From: Parelaphostrongylus tenuis | Taxonomy: Eukaryota; Nematoda; Chromadorea; Rhabditida; Metastrongylidae | NCBI GenBank assembly: GCA_019055375.1 | Contig: JAHQIW010003914.1 | Span: 1 to 64,000 of the forward strand | Length of the DNA stretch: 64,000 nucleotides | Reading direction: 5' to 3' | Part shown: positions 55,001-63,199 of the stretch, piece by piece | Position numbering within the stretch: the stretch's first letter is position 1 | Layout of the letters: every line of letters starts with the position of its first letter | Made by a program: the position numbers and the translations under genes | Notes under the pieces: model-generated | Database searches by the model: none | What the model saw: only the letters and a program-made list of their open reading frames with translations | What the model was told of the DNA's origin: nothing

Positions 55001-56291
55001 AGCTTTGTTTTTATGGAGGCAAGCGCCTGTTTGAGACTTTCGCACTCTCAGTCTTTATTGTGCTACAGCGCCCTTCTATTACCCACTAAGGTCGGCGAAG
55101 TTTTTTTTGGGTGGAAGCTGCCTGAAGATTTCGTAACCTTTGCGGCGTATAGGATCGAATTTTGACCACGTAGAATCTTCACAGATATACCAAATGATGT
55201 AGAATGCTGTGCAAAAACATTTGCATCAGGCAGAATTCAAACCCAGATCTCACTCTTTCCGAGAGCGCGTGCTGAACCATTGCACTACCGACGCTCGTTT
55301 TGCACAACACCCTTTCTACGCTGCAACGCGTCATCTGTCAACAGCCAACCGTCGTATCGTAGAAAGAGTGTTATGCAAAACGAGCGCCGGCAGTGCAACG
55401 GTTCAGTTCGTGCTCACGGAAAGAGAGATCTGGGTTCAGATCCCGGCTGAAGTAAATTTTTGCACAGCACTCTACATTATTGGGTATATTATAGGATCAT
55501 ACCACCGCAAGAGGCGGTCAAATAAATGAATTCCGATTTATTGGTGTATTTCTGGATTCCTGGTGTATCCAGTGTGGGACTGAGGCGGCCACTTGCTCGC
55601 GATGAATAACATCGCTATCACGGCGCTGCCAATCTTAATGTTCAAATTATCAACAAAAATATTGCTTTCGTATTATCAAACCGCTTTAAACCTTTTTGGC
55701 TTCACTAGAGTACTGCTAAAGGTTGGAACTTTCTAATTTTGCACTCCATTGTTTTGTTGCTTTGTGCTCTCACATTTGAATATTTTGCCATATATAGGCA
55801 CATCTGCTATATGATAAATTAAATCTCACGTCGTGCGAAATATATTTCAGGAACAAACAAGCCATGTCCAACAAATGCCCACTACAGCGATTGTGCATCC
55901 CCATGTCCAATCACCTGCGCTAACATCGGTGGAATCCGTTGCAGGTGCAAAAAGTTCAGATGTACTAAAAGTATTCCACAAGCAAAAAACATTTTTTCTG
56001 TCAGAAAACCACAGTTGGCACAAGTGTAACTGGAACTAATCATCTCATCCGACATTGTTTGGAGATGAATTCTACGTGGCTCCAGATTTTTCAAATATCA
56101 TGCGAATGTTTCGCTCTTAATTAGCGATCATTCATATCAGATAAACCAAGCTAAAAAGACAAAAATTGAAGTTTATTTATTGTTTTAGAACATTCAGCAA
56201 TTCATGTATTCCTTCGTGCGTTTGTGACGAAGGCTATGTGCAAGCCAGCATCACTGACACGGCATGCGTGCCATACAGTCAATGCTTCTGA
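39543..56291 (+). CDS. Multi-exon secreted cysteine-module protein with C-terminal TIL domain
   Basis: Eleven exons join in frame: 39543-39708, 39957-39997, 41884-41966, 46111-46229, 46291-46392, 48661-48762, 48911-49012, 49944-50045, 51752-51835, 55851-55944 and 56189-56291. All have GT/AG borders with matching phases, except that the start of the first exon is uncertain. The protein is a string of modules with C-x4-C-x5-C-x6-C spacing, each containing CDSNTG or CDNNTG followed by CRxF. A full ten-cysteine trypsin-inhibitor-like (TIL) domain and a TGA follow. Known of the family: TIL domains inhibit serine proteases and are common in secreted nematode proteins. The repeats recall follistatin-like or EB modules, but I cannot name the family firmly. 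No signal peptide exon was found, so the 5' end is missing. A mariner, SINEs and hammerhead repeats lie in the introns. Confidence 0.8.
39957..39997 (+). CDS. Short linker exon (CRTF)
   Basis: 41 nt, phase 1 in and phase 0 out, encoding VCRTFRLPGYDDQ. The acceptor is 'gaatttag' and the donor 'CAG|gtatgg'. It completes the last cysteine of the module started in the previous exon. Confidence 0.75.
40900..41860. repeat. Old dispersed repeat, copy 2 (intronic)
   Basis: Colinear patchy similarity to 1-1400: 'gagctgtagcaacaa', 'ttatcgaatggtaattg', 'gggtgcggacagg' and the terminal 'cgcatcgacttctatagcggtcc' block. It lies just upstream of the exon at 41,884. Confidence 0.4.
41884..41966 (+). CDS. 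Cysteine-module exon
   Basis: 83 nt, phase 0 in and phase 2 out, after 'aacatttcag'. Encodes VSPSRCSYITCPTGYLCDNN and TGTCREF, with C-x4-C-x5-C-x6-C spacing. Confidence 0.8.
42258..42271 (+). repeat. SINE target-site duplication (left)
   Basis: tactgatatagata, repeated exactly at 42,576-42,589 on the other side of the SINE. Confidence 0.85.
42272..42575 (-). repeat. tRNA-derived SINE, family A, with exact 14-bp duplication
   Basis: Read on the minus strand: GAGCGCATGTGGCACAGTGG, a B-box region 'tggttcgatctcgcgctcatgg', the conserved body and the 3' end 'gagctttatcctttatccttt'. The short repeated ATCCTTT tail and the perfect 14-bp target duplication mark a recent retroposition into this intron. 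Confidence 0.85.
42618..42720 (+). repeat. Possible diverged SINE head
   Basis: 'gagagcgtgcagcgcaatagtcagaagtgc' and 'gtgttcgatccttt' resemble tRNA A and B boxes of the SINE family. The body does not match clearly. Confidence 0.3.
42720..45415. other. Intronic interval with no supportable feature
   Basis: Lies in the large intron between 41,966 and 46,111. No further cassette exon, RNA or transposon domain was recognised. Confidence 0.35.
45420..46010. repeat. Palindromic hammerhead repeat, decayed (intronic)
   Basis: The left half (45,430-45,712) has a minus-strand hammerhead remnant near 45,515-45,558. The right half (45,713-46,005) has a plus-strand one at 45,862-45,912. The termini 'cgagtgctctcaaaatctcactc' and 'tgttttgagcgaggtctcaaaaca' correspond to the ends of the 3.1-4.7 kb elements. 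A third terminus-like block lies at 45,713-45,745. Confidence 0.55.
45862..45912 (+). ncRNA. Degenerate hammerhead ribozyme
   Basis: The core CTGACGA and GAAAC box are kept. Helix II (GGCT/TATC) is mispaired and the cleavage triplet reads GCC instead of GTA. The distal GGCAC/GTGCC stem persists. Likely inactive. Confidence 0.5.
46111..46229 (+). CDS. Cysteine-module exon
   Basis: 119 nt, phase 2 in and phase 1 out, after 'taattttcag'. A linker (VPRSLYKKVIGSLYVRGG) leads to YCSNVVCPEGKQCDSNSG. Confidence 0.8.
46291..46392 (+). CDS. 102-nt cassette exon
   Basis: Phase 1-1, after a 61-bp intron with acceptor 'tgttttccag'. Encodes ACQSFRVPVSPITELDKC and KGVVCSQNKQCDSNTG. The length equals that of the three cassette exons downstream. 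Confidence 0.85.
47288..47330 (+). pseudogene. Decayed cassette exon
   Basis: After 'tttgcag' the sequence reads as the start of a cassette exon (GKCRKSRPF). It then loses similarity after about 12 codons and runs into a stop. A relic of a further exon copy; it has no partner donor. Confidence 0.55.
47957..47985. repeat. (TA)n microsatellite
   Basis: About 14 TA units just upstream of the SINE at 47,993. Confidence 0.85.
47993..48285 (+). repeat. tRNA-derived SINE, family A
   Basis: Full length: GAGCGCATGTGGTGCAGTGG, B box region 'atggttcgatctcgcgctcatgg', and end 'gatcaacgccgagagctttatcctttta'. It sits between two (TA)n tracts, so its target duplication cannot be separated from the microsatellite. 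Confidence 0.85.
48286..48372. repeat. TA/CA-type microsatellite
   Basis: 'tatacatatatatacatata' units followed by pure TA. Confidence 0.85.
48488..48585 (+). pseudogene. Cassette pseudo-exon without cysteines
   Basis: After 'gattgcag' it reads GKSRSFGPLPYTTRSSDRRN then EVDFLKK, aligning end to end with the functional cassette. The conserved cysteines are replaced (CR to SR, PC to RR, VVC to VDF), and the CDSNTG end and donor are lost. Confidence 0.65.
48661..48762 (+). CDS. 102-nt cassette exon
   Basis: Phase 1-1, acceptor 'tgctttttag'. Encodes ICRKFRPLSDTAKFTDSC and DEVVCPQGMQCDSNTG. The donor runs straight into a (TA)n tract. Confidence 0.85.
48768..48815. repeat. (TA)n microsatellite at the start of an intron
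   Basis: It begins six bases after the donor of the exon ending 48,762. The same arrangement recurs after 49,012 and 50,045. Confidence 0.85.
48911..49012 (+). CDS. 102-nt cassette exon
   Basis: Phase 1-1, acceptor 'ggattttcag'. Encodes MCRKFRPLPDTAMPSDLC and DGVVCFEGTQCDSNTG. It is followed by a (TA)n tract six bases after the donor. Confidence 0.85.
49019..49054. repeat. (TA)n microsatellite at the start of an intron
   Basis: Begins six bases after the donor of the exon ending 49,012. Confidence 0.85.
49078..49245 (+). repeat. tRNA-derived SINE, family B
   Basis: A-box head 'gtcggtggtgcaacggtttagcac', B box 'tgggttcgaattttggc', then 'gtttttgcacaccactctacatcattg' and the 3' signature 'caccgcaataggcggtgaaata'. 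Confidence 0.7.
49321..49566 (-). repeat. tRNA-derived SINE, family A (left of a divergent pair)
   Basis: The minus strand runs from GAGCGCAAGTAGCG through 'gttcgatcttgcgctcatgg' to 'aacgccaagagctt'. The middle block is partly deleted. Confidence 0.7.
49583..49852 (+). repeat. tRNA-derived SINE, family A (right of a divergent pair)
   Basis: It has a degenerate head (acttgtggcgttttggtaaagagc), then 'ctcgcgctcatggcttaccaagccatc' and the end 'gattgatcagcgacgagagctttatt'. It faces away from the minus copy 17 bp upstream. Confidence 0.65.
49944..50045 (+). CDS. 102-nt cassette exon
   Basis: Phase 1-1, acceptor 'atggttttcag'. Encodes ICRKFRPLPDAAKSSNPC and DEVVCSQGMWCDSNTG. Again followed by a TA/CA-rich tract. 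Confidence 0.85.
50050..50110. repeat. TA-rich microsatellite at the start of an intron
   Basis: 'gtatatatgtacatatatata' words directly after the donor of the exon ending 50,045. Confidence 0.8.
50180..51340 (+). pseudogene. Tc1/mariner-superfamily transposase remnant (intronic)
   Basis: The plus strand encodes a helix-turn-helix region (RGVYRAVKRFKETGEIESV, then RKLSMRKMATKLGITEWSFQ). In shifted frames follow FTDEKIFPVT (first Asp), KTSLVFIKGNVK, FILQQD followed by a stop (second Asp), and SSDLNPMDYSVPSILEKK (third Asp). All three catalytic Asp positions can still be found, but stops and frameshifts break the ORF. It lies in the intron between 50,045 and 51,752. Terminal repeats are too diverged to place. 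Confidence 0.75.
51752..51835 (+). CDS. Linker exon before the TIL domain
   Basis: 84 nt, phase 1-1, acceptor 'actttttacag'. Encodes ECRMFEPVIYDPYRSVIC and RLNTECYWQ: the closing CRxF of the last module plus two further cysteines. Confidence 0.75.
51983..52771 (-). other. Unidentified minus-strand open regions
   Basis: Consecutive minus-strand frames at 52,457-52,771, 52,210-52,443 and 51,983-52,213 give peptides such as KARCLECLVSRKYEKQYKIA and LSMDQSLSEFLVMLNVAQED. Composition looks protein-like and the frames are contiguous, so a decayed coding unit (possibly transposon-derived) inside the host intron is plausible. I recognise no family. Confidence 0.25.
53306..53453. repeat. Near-perfect hairpin (inverted repeat)
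   Basis: The left arm 53,306-53,360 and right arm 53,399-53,453 are inverted copies about 55 bp long with very few mismatches (the core 'caagccgagtgaaacacactt' is perfect) around a ~38-bp loop. Such identity implies recent origin or a strong structural constraint. No ORF. Confidence 0.8.
53853..53981. repeat. Foldback repeat
   Basis: Left 'cgactaacctttcgag' with 'ccgcactcact' and right 'agtgagcgcg' with 'gcagaaaggttagtcg' are inverted copies. It ends 43 bp before the mariner at 54,024. Confidence 0.55.
54024..54800 (+). mobile_element. Internally deleted mariner with terminal inverted repeats
   Basis: Terminal repeats TTAGGGCTTCTCATGCGTTT and the inverted TTGGATCTGTTCATAACTTT match over their ends, and TA lies on both sides (54,022-54,023 and 54,801-54,802). 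Inside are broken transposase pieces. KLTKKKLTEMGWE appears in one frame, then VLDYPPYSIDLIKSDYYPF and SLECFLSRKKFQDIIHLRRG (C-terminal catalytic region). At about 777 bp it is shorter than a full mariner (about 1.3 kb). Confidence 0.75.
55165..55345 (-). repeat. tRNA-derived SINE, family B (left of a divergent pair)
   Basis: The minus strand reads 'gcgttgcagcgtagaaagggtgttgtgcaaaacgagcgtcggtagtgcaatggttcagcacgcg', a B box 'tgggtttgaattctg', and 'gtttttgcacagcattctacatca'. Confidence 0.7.
55360..55535 (+). repeat. tRNA-derived SINE, family B (right of a divergent pair)
   Basis: The mirror copy: 'cgtagaaagagtgttatgcaaaacgagcgccggcagtgcaacgg', B box 'tgggttcagatcccgg', and 3' 'caccgcaagaggcggtcaaataaa'. 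Arms of about 150 bp around a ~40-bp spacer. Confidence 0.7.
55851..55944 (+). CDS. TIL domain exon, first half
   Basis: 94 nt, phase 1 in and phase 2 out, acceptor 'atatttcag'. Encodes PCPTNAHYSDCASPCPITC and ANIGGIRC with the first five cysteines of the TIL fold. The donor is AG|gtgcaa. Reading through without splicing reaches a stop at about 56,027 and gives only half a domain. Confidence 0.85.
56189..56291 (+). CDS. TIL domain exon, second half and stop
   Basis: Acceptor 'ttgttttag'. Encodes TFSNSCIPSCVCDEGYV and TDTACVPYSQCF before TGA at 56,289. Together with the previous exon it gives ten cysteines spaced C-x8-C-x3-C-x3-C-x7-C-x6-C-x3-C-x1-C-x13-C-x5-C, the canonical TIL pattern. Confidence 0.85.
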
Positions 56292-56299
56292 TCTTCTTT

Positions 56300-59200
56300 C
56301 ATTGCATAATAGTAAGTCTGCCCATGCAGTTCGATTTTCGTCATCGATTCAAACTATCCGCAGTAACAGTCAAAAAGATATTTTTTATAATGTCAAGGTT
56401 TTCACGTCAAGAGCAGTTTAACGTCCTTCTTCAATTGATTTTATAGAATCTTTTCAAGAAATATATTATATTAATTAACTTGGCAGTGTCCGACTGCATT
56501 GTTCAAGCTGTTATCATTTATATTCATCAAGAAGTCATACTCTACTAGACTACTATTCATTTGCCAGTGGTTCAGGGGATGTGCGATGTTATAATGTAAG
56601 CCCATTTGCAGTGCATACGATCCGTTATTCGGCCTTTGTTACACTATAAGCCAAACTGCATATCTTTCTACAGTCCGAAAATTGAATCTATGCAGAATGA
56701 AAACTTCAACTCAATATTTTGACCAAGTTTTGTAAATGTGGGCTGAATATGCCTTCACTCCCTGCGGTGCGTTATAAGCATTGCATCGCAAACTAATCGA
56801 CAGTGTTTGGCTGCCACTTATTTCAAATGAAGAAACATGGGAATACGAAGCGACCAGCCTGAGAGAATGTTTTGCGCTATCTCGTGGCTGATATGTTATT
56901 GGTTTACATACGTTCCCGCAATGTCGCCCACCTCATCAGAGCCGCATGCCTCGCTAGTCACCCTTGCTTGTAGTAGGGACGCGGAAACATTCGATCCAAA
57001 CCACGTGAAGTTGTGGTTATGACGGCTTTCTTAGTCGATAGCTTACGCTTGTTACTAAGCACATAGACGGTGCCTTCCAATCAAGTGGTTTCCTTTCCAA
57101 TATCCATATGAGTAATGGTGCGTGTGGTTCTGAGAGCCTTTTGTAAGGTAATTTCTACATGCTTAGTAATAGTCCTAAGCCATGATTGACAAAATCGTGG
57201 CAACCACAGTTTCAGCTGATTTGGATTGGACGCGGTCCCCGTCCCTACTATCAGGAGGGGTAATTAGTGAGGCGTGTGGCTCTGATGAGGCAAGCGAGAC
57301 TGACAGAACGTACGTAAACCACTGACATATCAACCTCCAAAAGACGTAAATCATCTTCTCAGAGTGTACTAAGTGCTCACAGAGGGGTTGGAAAAAAAGC
57401 AGTCGATTGACTGGCGAAGTGGTGAGCGATGCTGTTTATCAGAAAACGTAATACTACCTCAACATTTTCTTTTAGAGCGCTCGTATAATCCATGAGGGCA
57501 TAATCCTCAAGTAACACACGAAGCAACATTTGAAATGTTCGAAAATCTTCGTTGAGGATTATTGAGAGGAAACCAATTGCATGCAAGTAGTGGTGGGATC
57601 CGCACCGTAACTCTGATAATGGGCCATGTAAAGAAATCCCTTATAACTTTATTTTTCATTTTTCGTCAGCTGGCATTGCCTGCCATAAAATTACTTGCGT
57701 CAATGGTTCAGCAGTGTATCACGGTAAATGGATGTTCAATAGTGTCAAAATATTAAGCTGTAATAATAGGAAGATCACCGTTCTCTCGGAATTAAGAGGG
57801 TGAGGACACTTACACATAACGACGTACACTTGATTCACTCACCGAACATCGAAACTAAAATGGAACACAAGTGATCTCGCCATTTTACCTCTGTAACTTA
57901 TGAGGAACTGGCGAAGTCTTTGCGAACTCTTCGAACGATTTTGAAGACTTCAACTCTTTCTTTCAGGCAAGGTCTATATGAAATTTTGCGCAATTTAATA
58001 CGAAAGTTCAAGTATTAAGAAAATTTTACTTATTATCTCAATTGGACGCCATTCGTTGCTTTCTACAGGAAGTCAAGTTTTTACCTAGTGCATTTTCGGC
58101 TTCTTTTTCCAACTTCAAAATTTTTTAGGCCATGCAGAACTATCATGTTTCTCTGAGATGCTGTGTCTGGAAGACTATTGTGTTCCGAAATTTCCATCAG
58201 AATGCATAATCCTCCATTGTGCCCACGATGTCAATACGTACAATCAAAGAATGTAATAAAAATCGTGTCATCCTCTCTAGACAATGTGCAAGTGATTTTT
58301 AATAATACGGCAAATTGTGATTGTTAGACAGATTATGCTCTCTGTGCCGTTCAGCTATATAATATTCAAAAAAACTAACACCTATAGAAGGCTGCGTAAA
58401 TCTTGTGCTCGAAAATATTTACTAGGGAATCACGAGAAAATACGAAACTCTGAAGGCTTTCAAGAGTTAGAAAGAAAAGGACCTTGAGCTTGTCGAAAAA
58501 TTCAGAGAGGTAACGGCTGTAAAAGTTCTTCAGTTTAAAGCGGATTAGGAGGTGCGAAATAGGAGAGAAGAAAAGAAAATTGTAAGTGGCCGCTGTTTTC
58601 ATTAAAATTTGAAGTATCGCTGACTAGTCATTCTTTCAATTAGTATTCTTTTCTTTGCGCTGTCTTTGAACACTGTAGATCCTTTCTTTGTGACCGAAAT
58701 ACTTCCATTAACCCGTTCACAATACATGTTGCACAATAACATTAAGTGACAAGTGGCAATAAGCAGCCAAACAGTGAAAAATGTCACTAGTAAAAACATT
58801 CGCTGCAGCAAAATAGGGAGAAGTGTTTACTACGGATTGAAATTTTGAGAAATTTATGTGAATGCCAAGAGTGAAGGTAAGGAAAAAGGGAAAAGACAAA
58901 ATCATTTGGGCACTGAATAAAGAATAAGCAGTTTTACAAATATTTAGGAAATCAAAAGTTTGATATAAACATAAGTTCACATCAAAAACTCTTCGCTATG
59001 CTAATAATTTGGACGATCTTCTTCTTCAAAATCCCAATTACTTCGTCTCTAAAGAAGAGTCAACTTTAGTTGTAGAAACAGAGCTTGACCAGACTTGTAT
59101 AGTTATCTATTTTTATTGTTGTCGTTGATTAATAATCACAATTACAACCGTCATTGTTATCACTGTCAAAGTTATTAGTAACATTGTTTTTCCTACTATG

Positions 59201-60350
59201 CTCTTTCAACGATCATCCTTTGCCATTCTCATGTTTAACATATGCTCAAATTTACTAACTAGACATTACTATTCGTCACTTATACTGCATTTTAATCAAT
59301 ACAAAATTATCCTACTCTGGTTTTGCAAGATCTGTCATCAGATCTACTGTTCATATCGTGCTACATCTTCTATTTATTCGCTCGCTGGCACTCATCACTC
59401 ACAAAAGTATTCAAAATTTGCTTCTTAAGTTATGAAATGTCTCACCTACCCTACACTACACTGTGCGTGAGTGAGGAAAATGTGTTCCATTAACTCTATT
59501 GTATTGAAAACTATTGAACTACTGCATATTTCTATCAATCTTAGTTATTCTACAAAGGTGTGCCTAACACTCGATAGGCAGAACGAGATTAACATGCAAA
59601 TAAAAGACGTTAGCAAGCAACGGGGGTCGTTACTGATAGATAGAAGGCTTCATCTTCTTTACAGTATTGAAAATTGAAAAATAAGAGAAGCAGCCACTTT
59701 GTAGTCAACGCGGCATCCTTTCCCATTCGTTCTGTCCCGTCATATCTCAATTTTTACTAATTTACCCTGTTTCGCGGGTTTATTAAAGTCGGAAGAGATA
59801 GGAAGTGGGTCAATCTAGCAGAGTTCAGGAAACTGATCGACGATGAGAGCAGTTCTTAGCTGTTACACAGAGGAGTGAAAAAGATGCATAACAATTTTGC
59901 TGACGAACTTTTTGACAAAGTTGTTTTTTGATCATCACTCTTTTCCATCTCCAAAGTACAAGATCAACATATTGGTAAAAAATGATGGTCAGTTATTGAT
60001 TTGTGTAAGATGTGACTTTGCTGACATACCAAGTCCTCATGCAGACCAAAATAGCTTAGCGAAAGCGTGACCACGCCACACCTAGTGACTTCACAATCTT
60101 TCATTGCCGTTGTTCTCCTCTCCCAGTCTCGCACCGTATGCGATCTTTGTAAGTGATCTAGGTACCGAAGATTTTCAAAAGTGATTCAGTCGTTTTATCA
60201 CGTTGTGAAGAAGATCAAATTCATGTGTGAACGTTATTTTACCACATTGAGGTAAGAAAAGCCACTCGTCGACGTTCTTTGATGTAATGTTCTTTGGAAA
60301 ATAAGCTATGTATAAACATGCGGATTACAATATTGACATAGAGACAGACA
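56300..60350. other. Downstream interval with no supportable gene
   Basis: No clear polyadenylation hexamer was identified just after the TGA. A weak inverted repeat links 56,885-56,990 and 57,240-57,340. Otherwise only short motif-less frames are present. Confidence 0.35.
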
Positions 60351-60353
60351 TCA

Positions 60354-60595
60354 AGAGCGCATGTGGCGCAGTGGTTAAGGGTGTTCTGCATCGTGCGAGA
60401 AGTCATTGGTTCGATGGTTCACTCATAGATCACCAAGCTTTCCTTCCCTTCGGATGGGTAATGTGCCAAACTTGTTTGAGAGCATAAGCAGAACTGGCTC
60501 AATATCTCGATGGGCCACCGCGAGTCATTGTAAAGGCCAGATATGCATTCAATCACCTTAAACGAAAATATGATTTGAAGGCGATTGCTTGAAGA
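60354..60595 (+). repeat. tRNA-derived SINE, family A (3' diverged)
   Basis: GAGCGCATGTGGCGCAGTGG head, 'attggttcgatgg', 'gagcataagcagaactgg' and 'gccaccgcgagtcattgtaaaggccagatatgcattcaatcacc' are clear. The usual 3' end is missing. Confidence 0.75.
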
Positions 60596-61035
60596 TTCTT
60601 CGACAGACACCAGCGATATTTTTTTGATTTTTTGCTAGATGTGCGTTGTTTCGACTCCACCGCAAACTTTGTTCAATCTTATGAAATGGATTTTGGATTC
60701 TAAACATACTCCATCAGCACGAAAAGATTGGATTTTACTGAAAGACGTTCCATAAGCGAATTCTGACTGAAAGGAGTGCTAATATCCCAAAAATTTCTTC
60801 TTCCAAAAAAGCTGCATACCTGGGAAGGCAAAGCTTTTCAGCTGCTTTTTTTCTTTGTCTCGTATGTGTGAAATGTGTTCGTGTTTTCTTTCCTTTTTCA
60901 CTTAGAAGAGCTTTTTCATTAGACCATTACTGGTCGAACAACAGCACGTAAACCGAAAAATTCAGTACAGATCCGGATTAGTGAGGAGATTTTCCCACTA
61001 AATTCTGCTAATTAAAGATGATAACTTTGTAGTGA

Positions 61036-61215
61036 AGAGCTCATGTGCACAATGGTTAGAGGTTTTGTGCGCAGCACACAAGATTAACGGTTTGACCTCA
61101 CACTCGATGCTCATCAAATTTTCCATTCTTCTAGAGTTGATGAGTTTGTGCCAGACTTGCGTGCAAGCATAAGCAGCGCTGACTCGATAGAGCGGGAAGC
61201 CACTGCGAGTCATTG
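61036..61215 (+). repeat. tRNA-derived SINE, family A, 5' part (interrupted)
   Basis: The head 'gagctcatgtgcacaatggttagagg' runs through to 'ccactgcgagtcattgta', where the mariner begins. The SINE resumes at 61,964 with 'taaagcatgcatttaatgaaatcgaag'. Confidence 0.75.
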
Positions 61216-61217
61216 TA

Positions 61218-61963
61218 ATAGGTTGGGGAAAAAGTTCTGAAAAATGCTTGCAACTTTTTTGAGTGTCGGCCATTTTTTTGTGCTTCTGGGCTTATTTGAA
61301 AGCCCGTCTTCTCGCTCGCTGATTAATATATATTTTATCTACTTATTTCACAATAGTAAACAAGAGAGTTAATTAGGTTGTTGATGATGCACGAATGGCT
61401 GTTGAGTTCAAAGCAACGGTGCTAAGTGAACGCATCCATCTAGTTTGGGGCGAAGACACTGCTGCAAAAGTACGGTGTACATTTGATTTAAGAACTTTGA
61501 CGAAGGTGAAGAAAGTTTGGAAAATCGGCCGCGTTCAGGTCATCCAAAAGAAATTGCAGCTAAGCTGTGCTTGAAGCGATTGAAGAAAATTCCTCTTTGA
61601 CAACTCGGATGCTGCCTGATGACTTTGATTGTGACCATACTTTATTTTGCACTTTATAGTACTTTGGCTATTAGTTTTGTCTTTGTTCGGGTGCAATAGG
61701 TGCATAAATAAATGTTTCACAAGCGGTGAAGGTAAAAATGACAAAGATGTTCGCATTCATTTCAAACTAACAGCCATTCGTGCATCATCAACAACCTGAT
61801 TTGCTCGCCTGCTAACTCTATTCTGAAATAAGTAAATAAATTATATACCATTCAACGCGAGAGAAGACGGGCTTTCAAATGAGCCCAAAAACACAAAAAA
61901 ATGGCTGACACCGAGAAAAGTTGCTAGCAATTTCTCGTAACTTTTTCCCCAACCTCTCAAATG
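61218..61963 (+). mobile_element. Bandit-like mariner, deletion derivative, nested in a SINE
   Basis: The ends GGTTGGGGAAAAAGTT and the inverted AACTTTTTCCCCAACC are flanked by TA (61,216-61,217 and 61,964-61,965). Similarity continues inward for about 190 bp on each side, including 'aaagcccgtcttctc' and 'gttgttgatgatgcacgaatgg' with their inverted partners. Between them is only an N-terminal transposase piece (FKNFDEGEESLENRPRSGHP). The terminal sequence resembles that known for hookworm bandit/mariner elements. Non-autonomous. Confidence 0.8.
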
Positions 61964-62010
61964 TAAAGCATGCATTTAATGAAATCGAAGGTAAAACTTG
62001 CCGTATCTAG
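61964..62010 (+). repeat. SINE family A, 3' part after the mariner
   Basis: 'taaagcatgcatttaatgaaatcgaag' continues the SINE consensus (taaaggccagatatgcattcaatcacctcaaacgaag) directly after the mariner. Confidence 0.6.
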
Positions 62011-62019
62011 TATTTTACT

Positions 62020-62175
62020 GCTTTTTGCGCAGTGGTATAACGTTCATAAACCTAAGAGAATTGACCGGTAAGCAAAAGTGCGTCCTCAGACTGGAGTTGA
62101 ACACGCGTTTCATCTATACCGGGGACGCATGCTACCACTACACCACCGAGGTGCATTCGCACCACCACTCATTCT
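62020..62175 (-). repeat. tRNA-derived SINE, family C (left of a divergent pair)
   Basis: The minus strand runs from 'cacctcggtggtgtagtggtagcatgcg' (A box) and 'cgtgttcaactcc' to 'gaggacgcac', 'ttgctta' and 'cttaggttt'. Confidence 0.6.
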
Positions 62176-62289
62176 TCAATATCTCTACGATAGCCATCGG
62201 CCACCAACCCTCAACAAGTCCGGTCGGACATGCGATTTCGCTTCATAAACCCAGTTGAGCTCATAGCCATGTGATACGTAATACTCGTG

Positions 62290-62370
62290 AAATCTAGTGT
62301 TTTACTGTTTTTTTTTTCGCACTGCTATGATATTTATAATATACCTAAGAGAATTATGCGGTGCGCGAAA
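62290..62370 (-). repeat. SINE family C 3' fragment
   Basis: Repeats the 'atatacctaagagaatt.tgcggtg' block of the copy at 62,020 without the tRNA-like head. Confidence 0.45.
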
Positions 62371-62454
62371 ATTTTCCAGATATCAGGTTTAAGGTTTTAG
62401 ATTTTTTAGATTTTAGATATTTTTAGATACTTTAGATACTAGAGATATTGAAAA

Positions 62455-62580
62455 ATGAATGGTGATGAGAATGCACCTCGGTGGTGCAGTGCTAGCACGC
62501 GCTCTTGTATGAAACGCAAGTTCGACTCCCGCTTGAGGTCAAATTTTCGCTCACTACTTAATTCTCTTAGGTTTGTGTGA
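62455..62580 (+). repeat. tRNA-derived SINE, family C (right of a divergent pair)
   Basis: 'gcacctcggtggtgcagtgctagcacgcgc', B box 'gcaagttcgactcccgc', then 'ttgaggtcaaattttcgctcactacttaattctcttaggtt'. Mirror partner of the 62,020 copy. Confidence 0.65.
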
Positions 62581-63199
62581 AACTCGAAGGTAGTTGAAAA
62601 TTGAAGACAAATGTATGACGTACCCCTTAGGAACTGGTCAACGCTAAGAGCCTTTTCTATCTACTGTAATCGTAATTCTAGTGGGAACAACGCTCATTTG
62701 TCTTGAAAACTCCTACCTTCCAATGCGACGGCTAGATTCCAGGGATAGCAACGCAGTTGTAACTTGTATTGCATATTACCATAGACGGTTTTGTGGAACC
62801 GTAATTCAAAAAAATATTGCCACCAATGTACAACTTCTATGAGGAATCAAAATAGAGAGGATTTTAGCATATAGTCAGAGTCAGCCTCTGTACAGTACTC
62901 GTTCAATAATTTGAAGAGTACTCCTATAAAAAAGCGGCCGTTTTTTCCTCTCAGCATTTTTTGTCTTGATTCAAGTCTTTGACGCAGTCATGGGAAAGCT
63001 TCAACCAACTACAGATGGTTTTTGAAATTATTTGGAGAGGTTGTAATCGTACAAAGTACAATATTTTGTTTTGAGAGTAATCAAGCGGAAAGAGATGCAG
63101 AGAATACGTGAAACAGCGCCCCTTGTCCAGTGACAAATGCTGACTTGATAAATGCTCTCCATAGCGCAATAGAAAATGCTATATAAATACTCATAGCTC

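Noticed and set aside
55945..56027. TIL exon reading through 55,944 to the stop at about 56,027
   Set aside because: Read-through yields half a TIL domain. Splicing at AG|GTGCAA to 56,189 gives the full ten-cysteine pattern in frame.
56885..57340. Two CTCTGATGAGG motifs in inverted orientation with GAACGTA downstream, like PLE hammerheads
   Set aside because: The GAAA box is altered in both copies, helix II does not pair, and there is no AGCC to close helix I. Kept only as a weak inverted repeat.
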